Assembly: GCF_002995805.1 (NCBI RefSeq)
Contig: NZ_PVXL01000037.1
Location: forward strand, 1 to 32,628
DNA length: 32,628 nucleotides
Direction: 5' to 3'
Source: Neomoorella stamsii
GTDB taxonomy: Bacteria > Bacillota > DSM-521 > Neomoorellales > Neomoorellaceae
Made by a program: the position numbers and the translations under genes. Shown piece by piece: positions 8,085 to 15,955 of the stretch (the stretch's first letter is position 1; each line of letters starts with the position of its first letter). The notes under the pieces are model-generated. The model was not told the origin of the DNA. It worked only from the letters and a program-made list of their open reading frames with translations, and ran no database searches.

Positions 8085-8358
8085 AAGAACCTGACCCCGG
8101 ACGAATTCCGCCACATCACGACCTGGCTGAAGAATGTTATCAACCCCAAAATACCTGCCGGCATGCAGGTTAAAGTAGACCGCATCCTGGATGCATGTAA
8201 CCCCTGGGAGGTGGAACGGATGATAAGCAACCTGGAAATAACCCCTGGAAGAGATGTGGCAGGAGGCCATGTGAAAAGGCTTAAAAGAAGGCGAACAGAA
8301 AGGCAGACTGGAAGGAAGGCTGGAAAGAAGACTGGAAGGCGAACCCTGGAAGAAATAA
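8085..8358 (+). pseudogene. Remnant of an Rpn-like (PD-(D/E)XK nuclease/transposase-family) protein
   Basis: Two reading frames together give the C-terminal part of one protein. The first frame reads LTPDEFRHITTWLKNVINPK and continues to ERMISNLEIT near 8243. The next frame then reads LEEMWQEAM, a TGA stop at 8272-8274, KGLKEGEQKGRLEGRLE and a terminal stop at 8358. A single extra C in the CCCC run at 8242-8245 explains the shift. The repeated KGRLEGRLE tail is typical of Rpn-family proteins, which often occur as degraded copies. The N-terminal nuclease domain is missing: an in-frame stop sits at 8082-8084, and 8001-8084 shows nothing recognisable. The family call rests on the tail pattern and is moderate. 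Confidence 0.55.
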
Positions 8359-8379
8359 GCGCACTGAAAAAGCAGCTAA

Positions 8380-8426
8380 ATAAGAAAGCCCTGCCGCTGT
8401 CTAGATTACCGGGCCGCGGCGGGGCT
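8380..8426 (-). terminator. Terminator of the cblT-cblS operon
   Basis: AGCCCTGCCGC (8387-8397) pairs with GCGGCGGGGCT (8416-8426) with one G-U pair. On the minus strand it is followed by a T-rich tract. It lies 28 bases downstream of the cblS stop. Confidence 0.55.
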
Positions 8427-8453
8427 AAATTGTCTGTTTATTCTTTTTAAATA

Positions 8454-9218
8454 TTAAATAGCCAGGGTGCCCAGCAGGCAGAAGGGTTTTCCCGCCCTGT
8501 GACCCGCGGTTTCCAGGGCAGCCTGGTCGCCAGCAGCGAGGATACAGGTGGCGGGGCCGGCCGATTTGTGCAGGTCCAGCTCTGGTAGGTTTTGCCGCCA
8601 GTTGATTTGCAGCCCGTATAAAGCGGCCAGGTCCTGGGCCTCGGCCAGGATTCCCCGGGAGCCGACGGGAACGATTTCCCGGACTTCCGGCTGAGCGAGC
8701 AGCAGGCGCACAGTTTTTAGATCTACGATTTCCTGATCCTCAAGGAATACCTCGGCCCCGACCTTGGGTCGCCCGAAGAGGGCCAGGGCGTCGCAGGCAG
8801 CCAGGCGTCCCATTAAGAGGCTTGTTTTTACTGCCAGGCCGATGACGGTGACCCCTATCCCGGACTGGGATGTAGGGACGTTTTTTTCGCTGCTGCCCGT
8901 GAGGGCTTTCTCCGGGTCTATGCCCAGCTCGCGGATCTCGTCGGCCACACCCTCCCGGATGGCCGCGCCTGCAGGTTCTGGCTCTACGCAGAGGGTATTG
9001 ACGATACAGACCGGCCAGGCGCCTATCGCCAGGACTTCCATCAGGGCTACCCTGGCGGTAAAGCGCCCCAGGATGTACCCTGGCACCCGCACCACGTCGG
9101 CTTCCTTGGGGCCGATGGCCCCGGCGGAATCGCAGGCGATCACTAGGGACCTTTGCTCATCCAGGTCCAGGATGGTCAAATCCCGGTAGCGGCGGGGGGA
9201 TAGGGTGGCCGAGGTCAT
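8454..9218 (-). CDS. cblS: AIR-synthase-related (PurM-fold) protein, probable alpha-ribazole kinase CblS
   Basis: A 254-residue protein of the PurM-like, ATP-using superfamily. CDSAGAIGPKEAD near residues 29-41 and TGSSEKNVPTSQSGIGVTVIG near 107-127 fit AIR-synthase-related proteins. Members that travel with the ECF substrate-binding protein CblT under B12 riboswitches are alpha-ribazole kinases: they phosphorylate salvaged alpha-ribazole so it can become the lower ligand of cobamides without CobT. Its ATG overlaps the cblT stop (ATGA at 9215-9218), so the genes are co-translated. The fold is well supported by sequence. The specific reaction follows from the riboswitch and neighbour and was not tested here. 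The alternative is an uncharacterised PurM-like kinase. Confidence 0.72.
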   Translation of the reverse strand: MTSATLSPRRYRDLTILDLDEQRSLVIACDSAGAIGPKEADVVRVPGYILGRFTARVALMEVLAIGAWPVCIVNTLCVEPEPAGAAIREGVADEIRELGIDPEKALTGSSEKNVPTSQSGIGVTVIGLAVKTSLLMGRLAACDALALFGRPKVGAEVFLEDQEIVDLKTVRLLLAQPEVREIVPVGSRGILAEAQDLAALYGLQINWRQNLPELDLHKSAGPATCILAAGDQAALETAGHRAGKPFCLLGTLAI

Positions 9219-9769
9219 TTACCTTCCCCTTTCCTCCGGCCGGCGGCATAGCTGGCAGGAAATACCCGACGCAGGCTGGTGAAGGCCATGGCGGCCAGGA
9301 CGATGTTCAGGGTGGAAGCGATCAGCAGGGGGACGACCATGGCTAAGAAGAATGCTTTGCCGAACCCCGGCAGGGGGATAAACAGCGCCGGGAGTAACAG
9401 GCCGTTGAGCGCTATTCCCACTGCTATTCCCAACCAGGGGAAAAAGCGGTATAAGAAAGTAAAGAGGACGACGACAGCGGCCATGCCGCCGGCGATAACC
9501 AGGTGGAGGGGCAGGGTGAGGGGGAACCCGGCAGTAAAGGCGGTGAGCAGGTGCCCGAGGGATGCTATCAGGGCCCCGTCGGCGGGACCCAGGATGAGGG
9601 CGCCGAGAAAGCCGGGGAAGGAATCGAAGGCCGGCGTGCCGGTGATGCTGGGTATTTTTAAATTGGCGCCTGCAGTTGATAAAGCGATGAGCATGGCCAG
9701 GATGGCTAGGCGCCTGGCCGTCCAGCGGCTTGCCTTTCCGGTCAAGGGAGATACTACCGGTTTTGACAT
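9215..9769 (-). CDS. cblT: ECF transporter substrate-binding (S) component, probable alpha-ribazole transporter CblT
   Basis: A 184-residue integral membrane protein with about five to six hydrophobic helices and the S-component features: an N-terminal ARRLAILAMLIALS helix and small-residue-rich segments. S components capture a vitamin and dock on a shared energising module (EcfA, EcfA', EcfT), which is not in this window. The cobalamin riboswitch and promoter directly upstream, and the AIR-synthase-related gene overlapping downstream, match the CblT-CblS arrangement for alpha-ribazole uptake. GGAAGG lies about 10 bases before the ATG. Another cobalamin-related substrate, such as cobinamide or a benzimidazole, cannot be excluded. 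Confidence 0.72.
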   Translation of the reverse strand: MSKPVVSPLTGKASRWTARRLAILAMLIALSTAGANLKIPSITGTPAFDSFPGFLGALILGPADGALIASLGHLLTAFTAGFPLTLPLHLVIAGGMAAVVVLFTFLYRFFPWLGIAVGIALNGLLLPALFIPLPGFGKAFFLAMVVPLLIASTLNIVLAAMAFTSLRRVFPASYAAGRRKGEGK

Positions 9770-9836
9770 GTTTGCTTCGCCTTCCTTTCATCTGGAGGTT
9801 TAGTCAGTGGTAATCCAGGGGGCCGGGCCACCCTCA

Positions 9837-9869
9837 ACAAAAAATCCCCAGCCGTTTTCAGGCTGGGGA
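9837..9869 (-). terminator. Riboswitch-controlled terminator before cblT
   Basis: On the minus strand TCCCCAGCC, loop TGAAAAC, GGCTGGGGA, then a T run. An upstream GGGGA (in CCGGGGATGATGG, plus 9878-9890) can pair with the left arm's TCCCC as an antiterminator. B12 binding would therefore favour termination and switch the operon off. Confidence 0.8.
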
Positions 9870-9920
9870 CTTTACCATCATCCCCGGTCGCTTCTCCCCT
9901 TTCCTGGCGAAGGTGAGAGG

Positions 9921-10104
9921 TCCAATGGACAGGCAGGTCTCCTGGCTCGCGCTTCCTTGTTTGCGATGCCTTCCCGGGAGCTATCCCAGTGGCGTTATAT
10001 ATCGCAAACTCCGCGCTCACAGTGGCGGGACCGCGCCGGATCGCCGCCCCTAAAAGCGGTTACCGGACTTCCCTATTCTCCCCCTCCCGGGGGCACCTGT
10101 CCAT
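9921..10104 (-). promoter_or_regulatory. Cobalamin (B12) riboswitch
   Basis: The minus strand carries the B12 box GCCAGGAGACCTGCC (within 9931-9946 plus), the most conserved part of the cobalamin aptamer. Further upstream are the expected core segments GGGAAGTCCGGT and CCCGCCACTGTGA. The ends ATGGACAGG (10097-10104) and CCTGTCCATT (about 9924-9933) pair to close the aptamer. Its expression platform is the terminator 52 bases downstream, and the regulated genes are cblT and cblS. Confidence 0.95.
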
Positions 10105-10129
10105 TTTTCCATGTAAGGTTGTCAATATT

Positions 10130-10158
10130 AATATAATCCACCCTCTGACTTTTGGCAA
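10130..10158 (-). promoter_or_regulatory. Promoter of the cobalamin-riboswitch operon
   Basis: On the minus strand TTGCCA (plus 10153-10158), 17 bases, TATATT (plus 10130-10135). The start would fall about 20 bases upstream of the aptamer's closing stem. Confidence 0.65.
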
Positions 10159-10268
10159 GGCCCTATTTGGGGGTTGATCCTCTCCAGACAGGCGCGATTC
10201 CAGGGCCTCCTCCTATAACCTGTCGCTGCCGGGGCATAATAGAAATATCAGCAGCGAGGGGGATGAAT

Positions 10269-10766
10269 ATGGTAGACGATGCATCTCTACGGGAAAAAGT
10301 GCGGCAAATCCTGCGCGAGGACAAGGACCTGCGCGGTTATGGCCTTAACGCCGACGTGGTGGCGGGCGAGGTCCAGCTCCAGGGGATCGTCGATACCCTG
10401 AAGGAGAAGGAGCGGGCCGAAAGGCTGGTGCGGCAGGTTCCGGGGGTGAAAGGGGTGGCCAATGCCGTGGCTATCAGCACTGACGGGGCCGTCCGGGACG
10501 AGGACGTGACCATGGAGGTCAACGAGGAGCTGGATCAGGACCCGCGGGTGGACCTGCGCCATGTTGGCGCCGAAAGCGTTGACGGCCATGGTACAGTAGT
10601 CTTAAAGGGCCGGATGGACGATCCCGCCGAACTGGAAGCGGCCCGGGAGGCGGCAGCTAAAGCCCGGGGTGTGACCCGGGTGGTGAGCCAGGTTAAGGTA
10701 GGGGAAGAGGAAATGAGCCTGGAGGATATTTTTCACCGCCAGGTGAACAACGATAGGGAAGGATGA
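10269..10766 (+). CDS. Protein with two BON domains
   Basis: A soluble 165-residue protein with two tandem BON modules (~5-75 and ~80-155). The glycine/valine patterns GEVQLQGIVDTLKEKERAE and GTVVLKGRMDDPAELEAA mark the characteristic beta-alpha-beta-beta segments. BON domains are thought to contact membranes or phospholipids, or to serve as accessory sensory modules. No signal peptide or transmembrane helix is seen, so it is probably cytoplasmic. The frame is open upstream from 10152, but GAGGGG at 10256-10261 points to ATG at 10269 (or ATG 10263, too close). It stands alone, divergent from the B12 operon and convergent with a PIN toxin. Its role is unknown. Confidence 0.8.
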   Translation: MVDDASLREKVRQILREDKDLRGYGLNADVVAGEVQLQGIVDTLKEKERAERLVRQVPGVKGVANAVAISTDGAVRDEDVTMEVNEELDQDPRVDLRHVGAESVDGHGTVVLKGRMDDPAELEAAREAAAKARGVTRVVSQVKVGEEEMSLEDIFHRQVNNDREG

Positions 10767-10779
10767 TCTTCAGTGAGAT

Positions 10780-10818
10780 AATCTATAGCCGCCGGGTTTT
10801 CGCCGGCGGCTATAGATT
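10780..10818. terminator. Perfect 16-bp hairpin between convergent genes, probable two-way terminator
   Basis: AATCTATAGCCGCCGG and its exact complement flank a 7-base loop. The hairpin sits 13 bases after the BON gene stop and 24 bases beyond the end of the convergent PIN gene. The T tract is weak on both sides, so termination efficiency is uncertain. Confidence 0.55.
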
Positions 10819-10842
10819 TGGTGCAGAAATATGAAATCTACG

Positions 10843-11265
10843 TTAAACAGGGGTGGTGTTGCCTATCCAGATTACCTCGAAACTAAGTTTTGATGCCGAA
10901 TTGTGGATTTCCGGATCACCAGTAATAACCGGTGCCTGTAGCTCTTGAGCCAGGGAAACGACGAAGGAATCAGCATAGGATAATCCCCCGCAGGCTTTTA
11001 CCCATGCCGCCCCTTTAATCCTCGTCCAGGGACAGTCAATGAGAGTTATACCTTCATCCGCAAAAATGGTTTCGACGAATTCACCGGCAGCCTTTTCACC
11101 TTTTTTCCTCAGGAGCATATAGTAGGCCTCGCCCAGATTGATAAGACTTAAGAAGCTCATATTATTATCGTCGCTTATGATATCCGCTACTATCTGGGCG
11201 CCGGGCTCTTCTTCCAGCAAGGCCAGGTGAGCGCATGTGTCAAGAACAATTTTTGCTGTCTGCAT
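10843..11265 (-). CDS. PIN-domain protein, VapC-like toxin without a separate antitoxin gene
   Basis: A 140-residue PIN-domain ribonuclease with all four acidic positions: Asp9 (IVLDTCA), Glu46 (NLGEAYY), Asp99 (LSYADSFVVSLA) and Asp117 (VITGDPEI). The start is ATG at 11265, with GGTGA 8 bases upstream. A GTG at 11277 also overlaps the upstream stop (GTGA) but has no SD at proper spacing. In a standard module an antitoxin gene would overlap this start. Instead the preceding gene is a large radical SAM protein whose last ~30 residues look antitoxin-like. It may be a toxin neutralised by that tail, or a solitary PIN protein. Confidence 0.85.
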   Translation of the reverse strand: MQTAKIVLDTCAHLALLEEEPGAQIVADIISDDNNMSFLSLINLGEAYYMLLRKKGEKAAGEFVETIFADEGITLIDCPWTRIKGAAWVKACGGLSYADSFVVSLAQELQAPVITGDPEIHNSASKLSFEVIWIGNTTPV

Positions 11266-11273
11266 GTAACTGT

Positions 11274-13322
11274 TCACCGCTTTTCCCGAGAGCGCTCAGC
11301 AGTTCTTTCTTTTATTAAAGCTGTAGTAAGCTTATCTGTAGGACTACTGTTTTTATATTTACCGCGCAGATCGAGAAGGGGATGCTTGGGAAGCGGTAAA
11401 TAATATACCTCCGCCCGGGGACCCTGGGGGCCGTAGTAAAAGAAGGCCAGGGCCGGTTCGTCGTGTTCCGGTTTCTCCGGGTGGCAGGGGAAGAGTTCGA
11501 TAAAACCGTGGCGGCGTAAACTTGCCGGGGCTTCTTTTTTGAGCCCCGGCATATATTTTTCAATGGACCGGGGATCGGTTATCCGCGCCATGTAATTTGA
11601 ACGTTCCTCCTCTGTCATGGGCGAGGGCGGCACCCAGCCAGGCCAGTGGCGGCTGCGGTCGCGGCAGAGGAAGTCGAACTTGAGGAGCTGGTAGAAGCGC
11701 TCCAGCTGGAACAGGGTCAAGGGGCGAAAGCGCCCGGGCCATACCGTACTGGAAGTAAACGGCTGCTCCGGGGCCGGTTTCCTGGCCTGTTCTTCCAGAA
11801 AGGCTTCTCCTGGCCCAGCGGGCCGGGCTATACTGGCGGAGCCGGCCAAGGCGGCGGCAAAGGTGGCCAGGTGGTTAAAGAGGTCACGTTGGTTGTGGCC
11901 CTTGCGGAAAAAGCCCTGTTCCTCCCACCAGGCGGCCAGGATTTCATAGCAGGCGAAGTAGCTGCTGGCGAAGGCCGTTTTCACCAGGTAGGCAAAGGCG
12001 TGATCGGCCAGATGGCTGTTGCCGTAATATTTGAGGACGGTTTCAATGTCGTGGAGCCGGAGCATTTCGCTGTAAGTAATGGCGTTGCTGGCCAGGACTT
12101 CGTAAGGCGGACGGTCAACGTAGCGGTAGCCGAATTCACCGGCCCGGGCGCGCAGGCTCGTGCCTTTCAGGAGTTTCAGGAAGCCAAGCTGGATCTCGTC
12201 GGGTTTCAGGGCCGCAACGGCGTCGAAACTTTTGCCCACACCGGCATAGCCCTCGCCGGGCAGGCCGGTGATGAGGTCCAGGTGCAGGCGGATGTTCCCC
12301 ATTTCCCGCAGGCGGAGGACATTGGCCGCCAGGCTCTCCCAGTCCTGATTGCGGTGGCAGAGGCTGTTGACTTGCGGGTCGATGGTCTGGACGCCGATTT
12401 CGAACTGGAACAGCCCCGGCGGTACCTGATCCAGGAAGGCCAGTATTTCTTCGTCCAGGCGGTCGCCGGCGATTTCAAAATAGAAGCGGGCTTTGGGCCG
12501 AAGGGAGGCTATATACTCCCAGATGGCCAGGGCTCTTTTTTTATGGGCATTAAAGGTGCGATCGACGAACTTGATCTCCCGCACCCCTGCCGCCAGCAGG
12601 CGGGCCAGTTCTTCCCGGACGCGTTCCAGGGAGAAGTAGCGCAGGCCCGCAGTGGTAGATGAGAGGCAGAAACCGCAGGCGAAGGGGCAGCCGCGGGAGG
12701 TTTCGTAATATACCGTTCGCTGCCGGAGATCATTACCCCCGGCGTCCAGGTCTTCCTGGTAGGGAAAGGGGATGCAGTCCAGGTTGCGGGGGGGCGGCAC
12801 CGGCGGGTTGACGATAACTTCCCCGTCCCGCCGCCAGGCCAGGCCTGGGACGGCGGCCGGGTCGAAGTGACCGCCGGCAAGCCGTTGCGCCGGGGTGCAG
12901 GAGTACCCGCCGGACGGCTGTCCTGCCGGGATTCCGCCGGCCAGCTGCTCCATGAGGATCCGGAAGGGGATCTCGCCTTCGCCCGTGATAACCAAATCTA
13001 CGGCCGGGTGTTGCGCCAGGAAGGCTTCCGTGTCAAAGGAAACCTCCGGCCCCCCGCAGAGGATAGGGAGATCCGGCCGGACGGTTTTGAGAACCTGGAT
13101 CACGGCCAGGGTGGGGTCGATATTCCAGATATAGCAGGAGAAGGCTGCTAAATCCGGCCGGTGACGGTAGATACGGGCAGCGATGTTTTCCGGGCGGTCG
13201 TTGATGGTGAACTCTTCCAGGATAAACTCCAGGGGCAGTTCGCGGCAGCAGGCCTGCAAATAGCGCAGGGCCAGGTTGACGTGGATATATTTGGCATTAA
13301 GGGTGGCAAGCAGGACCCGCAA
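11274..13322 (-). CDS. B12-binding-domain radical SAM protein (DUF4080 type)
   Basis: A 682-residue radical SAM enzyme of unknown substrate. The N-terminal ~120 residues form a B12-binding-like Rossmann domain (LPILCGGPEVSF). The iron-sulfur cluster motif CPFACGFC (Cys 212, 216, 219) begins the TIM-barrel core, followed by the LHLDLITGLPGEG segment. The C-terminal ~200 residues resemble DUF4080, seen in related radical SAM proteins. The TTG start at 13322 is preceded by GGGGGT at 6 bases; a GTG at 13346 lacks a usable SD. The last ~33 residues (from LLDLRGKYKN) are basic, more AT-rich and antitoxin-like. It follows thiI on the same strand after 108 bases. The reaction is unknown; methylation or tailoring chemistry is possible. 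Confidence 0.82.
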   Translation of the reverse strand: MRVLLATLNAKYIHVNLALRYLQACCRELPLEFILEEFTINDRPENIAARIYRHRPDLAAFSCYIWNIDPTLAVIQVLKTVRPDLPILCGGPEVSFDTEAFLAQHPAVDLVITGEGEIPFRILMEQLAGGIPAGQPSGGYSCTPAQRLAGGHFDPAAVPGLAWRRDGEVIVNPPVPPPRNLDCIPFPYQEDLDAGGNDLRQRTVYYETSRGCPFACGFCLSSTTAGLRYFSLERVREELARLLAAGVREIKFVDRTFNAHKKRALAIWEYIASLRPKARFYFEIAGDRLDEEILAFLDQVPPGLFQFEIGVQTIDPQVNSLCHRNQDWESLAANVLRLREMGNIRLHLDLITGLPGEGYAGVGKSFDAVAALKPDEIQLGFLKLLKGTSLRARAGEFGYRYVDRPPYEVLASNAITYSEMLRLHDIETVLKYYGNSHLADHAFAYLVKTAFASSYFACYEILAAWWEEQGFFRKGHNQRDLFNHLATFAAALAGSASIARPAGPGEAFLEEQARKPAPEQPFTSSTVWPGRFRPLTLFQLERFYQLLKFDFLCRDRSRHWPGWVPPSPMTEEERSNYMARITDPRSIEKYMPGLKKEAPASLRRHGFIELFPCHPEKPEHDEPALAFFYYGPQGPRAEVYYLPLPKHPLLDLRGKYKNSSPTDKLTTALIKERTAERSREKR

Positions 13323-13430
13323 AGGTATACCCCCGTAAATCTTCACCTTTTCGCTAGGATGGTTAATATGAACAGCGTTGCTGGATCTTCCGTATTTCTG
13401 CCTTTCCAGTCAGGTACCCGGCAAGTCGGC

Positions 13431-14603
13431 TTAAATTCCGGTGTCTTCGGGCTCCACCGTCAGGATTTCCAGATTCCCCAGGCACTCGTCCATAAGCTCC
13501 TCCACGGCCAGTTTTTTCTCCGCCGCTTCCACCCGGGCCAGGGGTGGCTTGGTGGCCGGGTGCCTGGGAACAAAAAGGGTGCAGCAGTCCTCATAGGGGC
13601 GGATGGAGATATCATATGTACCGATGCGGCGGGCCACCTCGATGATCTCGCTCTTGTCCCAGGCCACCAGGGGCCTTAAGACCGGCAGGTCGACCACCTT
13701 GTTGATGACGGCCATACTCTGGAGGGTCTGGCTGGCCACCTGGCCCAGGCTTTCTCCCGTAAGGATGGCCAGGGCATCCTCTTTGGCAGCCACTGCCCTG
13801 GCGATGCGGAACATCATGCGCCGCATGATGGTGACGTAAAACTCCTCCGGGCAGTGCTGGCGGATGGCCTTCTGGATCGCGGTAAAGGGGGCGACCACCA
13901 GGCGGAAAGGCCCACTGTAGCCCGCCAGGACCCGGCAGAGGTCGATGACCTTTTCTTTGGAGCGCTCGCTGGTAAAGGGGAAGCTATAGAAGTGCAGGGC
14001 CGTTAGCTCCAGGCCGCGCTTCAGACCCATATACCCGGCCACCGGGCTGTCAATGCCGCCGGATATCAGGAGCAGCCCCCGGCCGGTCACCCCGACGGGC
14101 AACCCGCCCGGGCCGGGGATTATGCGGGAGTAGATATAAGCCCCTTCGTCGCGGATTTCCACATGGATAACCCGGTCGGGAGTGTGAACGTCTACCTTCT
14201 GGTCCTGGTTATGGGTCAGGAGATAGGCCCCCAGCTGCTGGTTGACCTCCGGCGAGGTGAGGGGAAAGCGTTTATTGGGCCGCTGGGTCTGGACTTTAAA
14301 GGTGGTGCCGGGGGAATCCTTTAAAACGGCCAGGGCGGCTTTTTTGATGGCTTCCAGCTCCAGGGGAGCAGTGACTACCGGGCTCATGGAGATAATGCCA
14401 AAGACGCGCTGCAGGCGCTGGCTTACGGCTTGCAGGTCGTCATGCAGGTCAACGAAAACGCGGCCAAAGGTCTTGCGCATCATACGGGGCGGCAGGTCGC
14501 CCAGGGCCCGGCGCATGTTGGCCAGGAGTTTGTCCTCAAAATAAGGGCGGTTATTACCTTTCAGGCTGATCTCGCCATAACGCACCAGTAAGGATGTATA
14601 CAT
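13431..14603 (-). CDS. thiI: ThiI, tRNA 4-thiouridine synthase
   Basis: ATP-dependent sulfurtransferase that converts U8 of tRNAs to 4-thiouridine. It has an N-terminal ferredoxin-like/THUMP RNA-binding region (~1-165) and a PP-loop AMP-forming domain with SGGIDSPVA near 181-189. At 390 residues it lacks the C-terminal rhodanese domain of the E. coli enzyme, as is usual in Bacilli and Clostridia, so sulfur must come from a partner. The start is ATG 14603, with GGAGGA 6 bases upstream; the frame extends 12 codons further without support. The dedicated cysteine desulfurase lies 51 bases upstream in the same operon. Confidence 0.95.
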   Translation of the reverse strand: MYTSLLVRYGEISLKGNNRPYFEDKLLANMRRALGDLPPRMMRKTFGRVFVDLHDDLQAVSQRLQRVFGIISMSPVVTAPLELEAIKKAALAVLKDSPGTTFKVQTQRPNKRFPLTSPEVNQQLGAYLLTHNQDQKVDVHTPDRVIHVEIRDEGAYIYSRIIPGPGGLPVGVTGRGLLLISGGIDSPVAGYMGLKRGLELTALHFYSFPFTSERSKEKVIDLCRVLAGYSGPFRLVVAPFTAIQKAIRQHCPEEFYVTIMRRMMFRIARAVAAKEDALAILTGESLGQVASQTLQSMAVINKVVDLPVLRPLVAWDKSEIIEVARRIGTYDISIRPYEDCCTLFVPRHPATKPPLARVEAAEKKLAVEELMDECLGNLEILTVEPEDTGI

Positions 14604-14654
14604 GAAAATTCCTCCGCACATGGCTATCTTGCTATCCACAAATAGCCTTTTTTC

Positions 14655-15806
14655 CTACAAAGCCCACAGTTCCGTTACACATTCCTTTATAGCTTCGACA
14701 GTAGGGGTTACTTCAACAGGAGTATTAAGGGCCCCCAGGCTGATGCGGATAGCTCCTTCCAGGCGCCAGCGGTCCAGGTGCAGGGCTTTGAGGACGTGGC
14801 TGGCCTCTTGTTTGCGGGAGTGGCAGGCCGAGCCGGTGGAAACGTAGATGCCCCTTTGCTCCAGCATGTGGACCAGGACTTCCGCCCGGACGCCGGGGAA
14901 GGAGACATTCAAAATATGGGGGGCGCCTTCCTCCGGAGGGGGGCCGTTAATTTGCGTGCCGGGAATTGCCTCCAGGAGCCTCATGGCCAGCTCTATTTTC
15001 ATTTCCCGCATCCTGGCCACCCGTTCCTCCATGGCAGCGGCAGCAAGCCCGGCTGCCAGGCCAAAGGCGGCAATGCCCGCCGTATTTTCCGTCCCCGCCC
15101 GCCGGCCGGCTTCCTGGTCGCCTCCCACGAGCAAAGGCTCCAGGCGCAATCCTTCTTTTATATAGAGAGCACCGGTACCTTTGGGCCCGTGGATTTTATG
15201 GGCGCTGAGGGACATGAGATCAATACCTAGCTCCTGGCAGTTCAAGGGAATTTTGCCGTAACCCTGGATGTGGTCGACGTGGAGGGCGGCGCGGCTTTTG
15301 CTCTGGACCAGGCGAGCAACTTCCTCAACAGGCTGCAGCGCCCCCGTCTCATTATTAACGCTCATTACGCTTACCAGGATAGTATCGTCCCTCAAGGCGG
15401 CCTCAAGGTCGGCCGGGCGGATGATGCCCCGGGGGTCCACCGGCAGGTAGGTAACCTCGTATCCTTCAGCCTCCAGCCGCCGGCAGGCGGCAAGCAAAGA
15501 GGGGTGCTCGACGGCCGTGGTGATAATGTGGTTACCCTGGCGGCGGCGGGCCCGGCTCAAACCCCATACGGCCCAGTTATTGGCTTCGGTTCCACCGGAG
15601 GTAAAGTAGATTTCCGAGGGCCGGGCGCCTATCAGGCCGGCTACCTGGCGGCGGGCGTGAGAGAGGGCCTTTTCGGCGGCAATACCCAGGCCGTGGAGGG
15701 AAGAGGGGTTACCGTAATTTTCCACCAGCATTTTATGCATGACAGCGGCTATGTCGGGCAGGACGGCGGTGGTAGCACTGTTATCCAGGTAAATAGCTGG
15801 CTGCAA
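14655..15806 (-). CDS. Cysteine desulfurase (NifS/IscS family), sulfur donor for ThiI
   Basis: PLP enzyme that takes sulfur from cysteine as a persulfide. Key residues are visible: His101 (TTAVEHPSLL), Asp178 and Gln181 (HVDHIQGYGK), the PLP lysine Lys204 (LSAHKIHGPKG) and the catalytic Cys328 on the mobile loop (STGSACHSR). The 383-residue length is standard. The start is TTG at 15806; GGGGAGG lies 10 bases upstream. It is the first gene of a pair with thiI, the arrangement known for the B. subtilis NifZ-ThiI tRNA-thiolation system, so it is probably dedicated to tRNA thiolation, not to general Fe-S assembly. No scaffold gene (iscU/sufU) is nearby. Confidence 0.94.
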   Translation of the reverse strand: MQPAIYLDNSATTAVLPDIAAVMHKMLVENYGNPSSLHGLGIAAEKALSHARRQVAGLIGARPSEIYFTSGGTEANNWAVWGLSRARRRQGNHIITTAVEHPSLLAACRRLEAEGYEVTYLPVDPRGIIRPADLEAALRDDTILVSVMSVNNETGALQPVEEVARLVQSKSRAALHVDHIQGYGKIPLNCQELGIDLMSLSAHKIHGPKGTGALYIKEGLRLEPLLVGGDQEAGRRAGTENTAGIAAFGLAAGLAAAAMEERVARMREMKIELAMRLLEAIPGTQINGPPPEEGAPHILNVSFPGVRAEVLVHMLEQRGIYVSTGSACHSRKQEASHVLKALHLDRWRLEGAIRISLGALNTPVEVTPTVEAIKECVTELWAL

Positions 15807-15850
15807 GGCTGCAAAGCCTCCCCGAAAATAGAAGTGAGAGATCTATTTTT

Positions 15851-15879
15851 ATTATACAGCAATTAAACCTATCTTAAAG
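15851..15879 (-). promoter_or_regulatory. Promoter of the cysteine desulfurase-thiI operon
   Basis: On the minus strand there is a perfect TATAAT (plus 15851-15856) 45 bases before the TTG start. The matching -35, 17 bases upstream, is a weak TTTAAG. Confidence 0.5.
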
Positions 15880-15955
15880 GCCCAGGCACCACTCCGAGCC
15901 TAACAGCATATTGTAAATTGGCAACGCAAAACCTGCCCATACCATAAGGAAGAAA

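Noticed and set aside
7992..8270. Minus-strand open frame of 92 residues opposite the Rpn-like remnant
   Set aside because: It lacks an SD and any recognisable family; the plus strand explains the region better as a decayed protein.
8281..8345. GAAGG/CTGGAAGG short repeats as a tandem repeat or CRISPR-like array
   Set aside because: They encode the KGRLEGRLE tail of the Rpn-like remnant; no regular spacers, and no CRISPR array is visible anywhere in the window.
9807..10136. Open frames on both strands across the riboswitch
   Set aside because: The B12 box, core segments and terminator account for the sequence; none of the frames has an SD or a family pattern.
11646..12662. Long plus-strand open frame (338 residues) inside the radical SAM gene
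   Set aside because: It is the antisense shadow of a GC-rich gene with clear catalytic motifs on the other strand.
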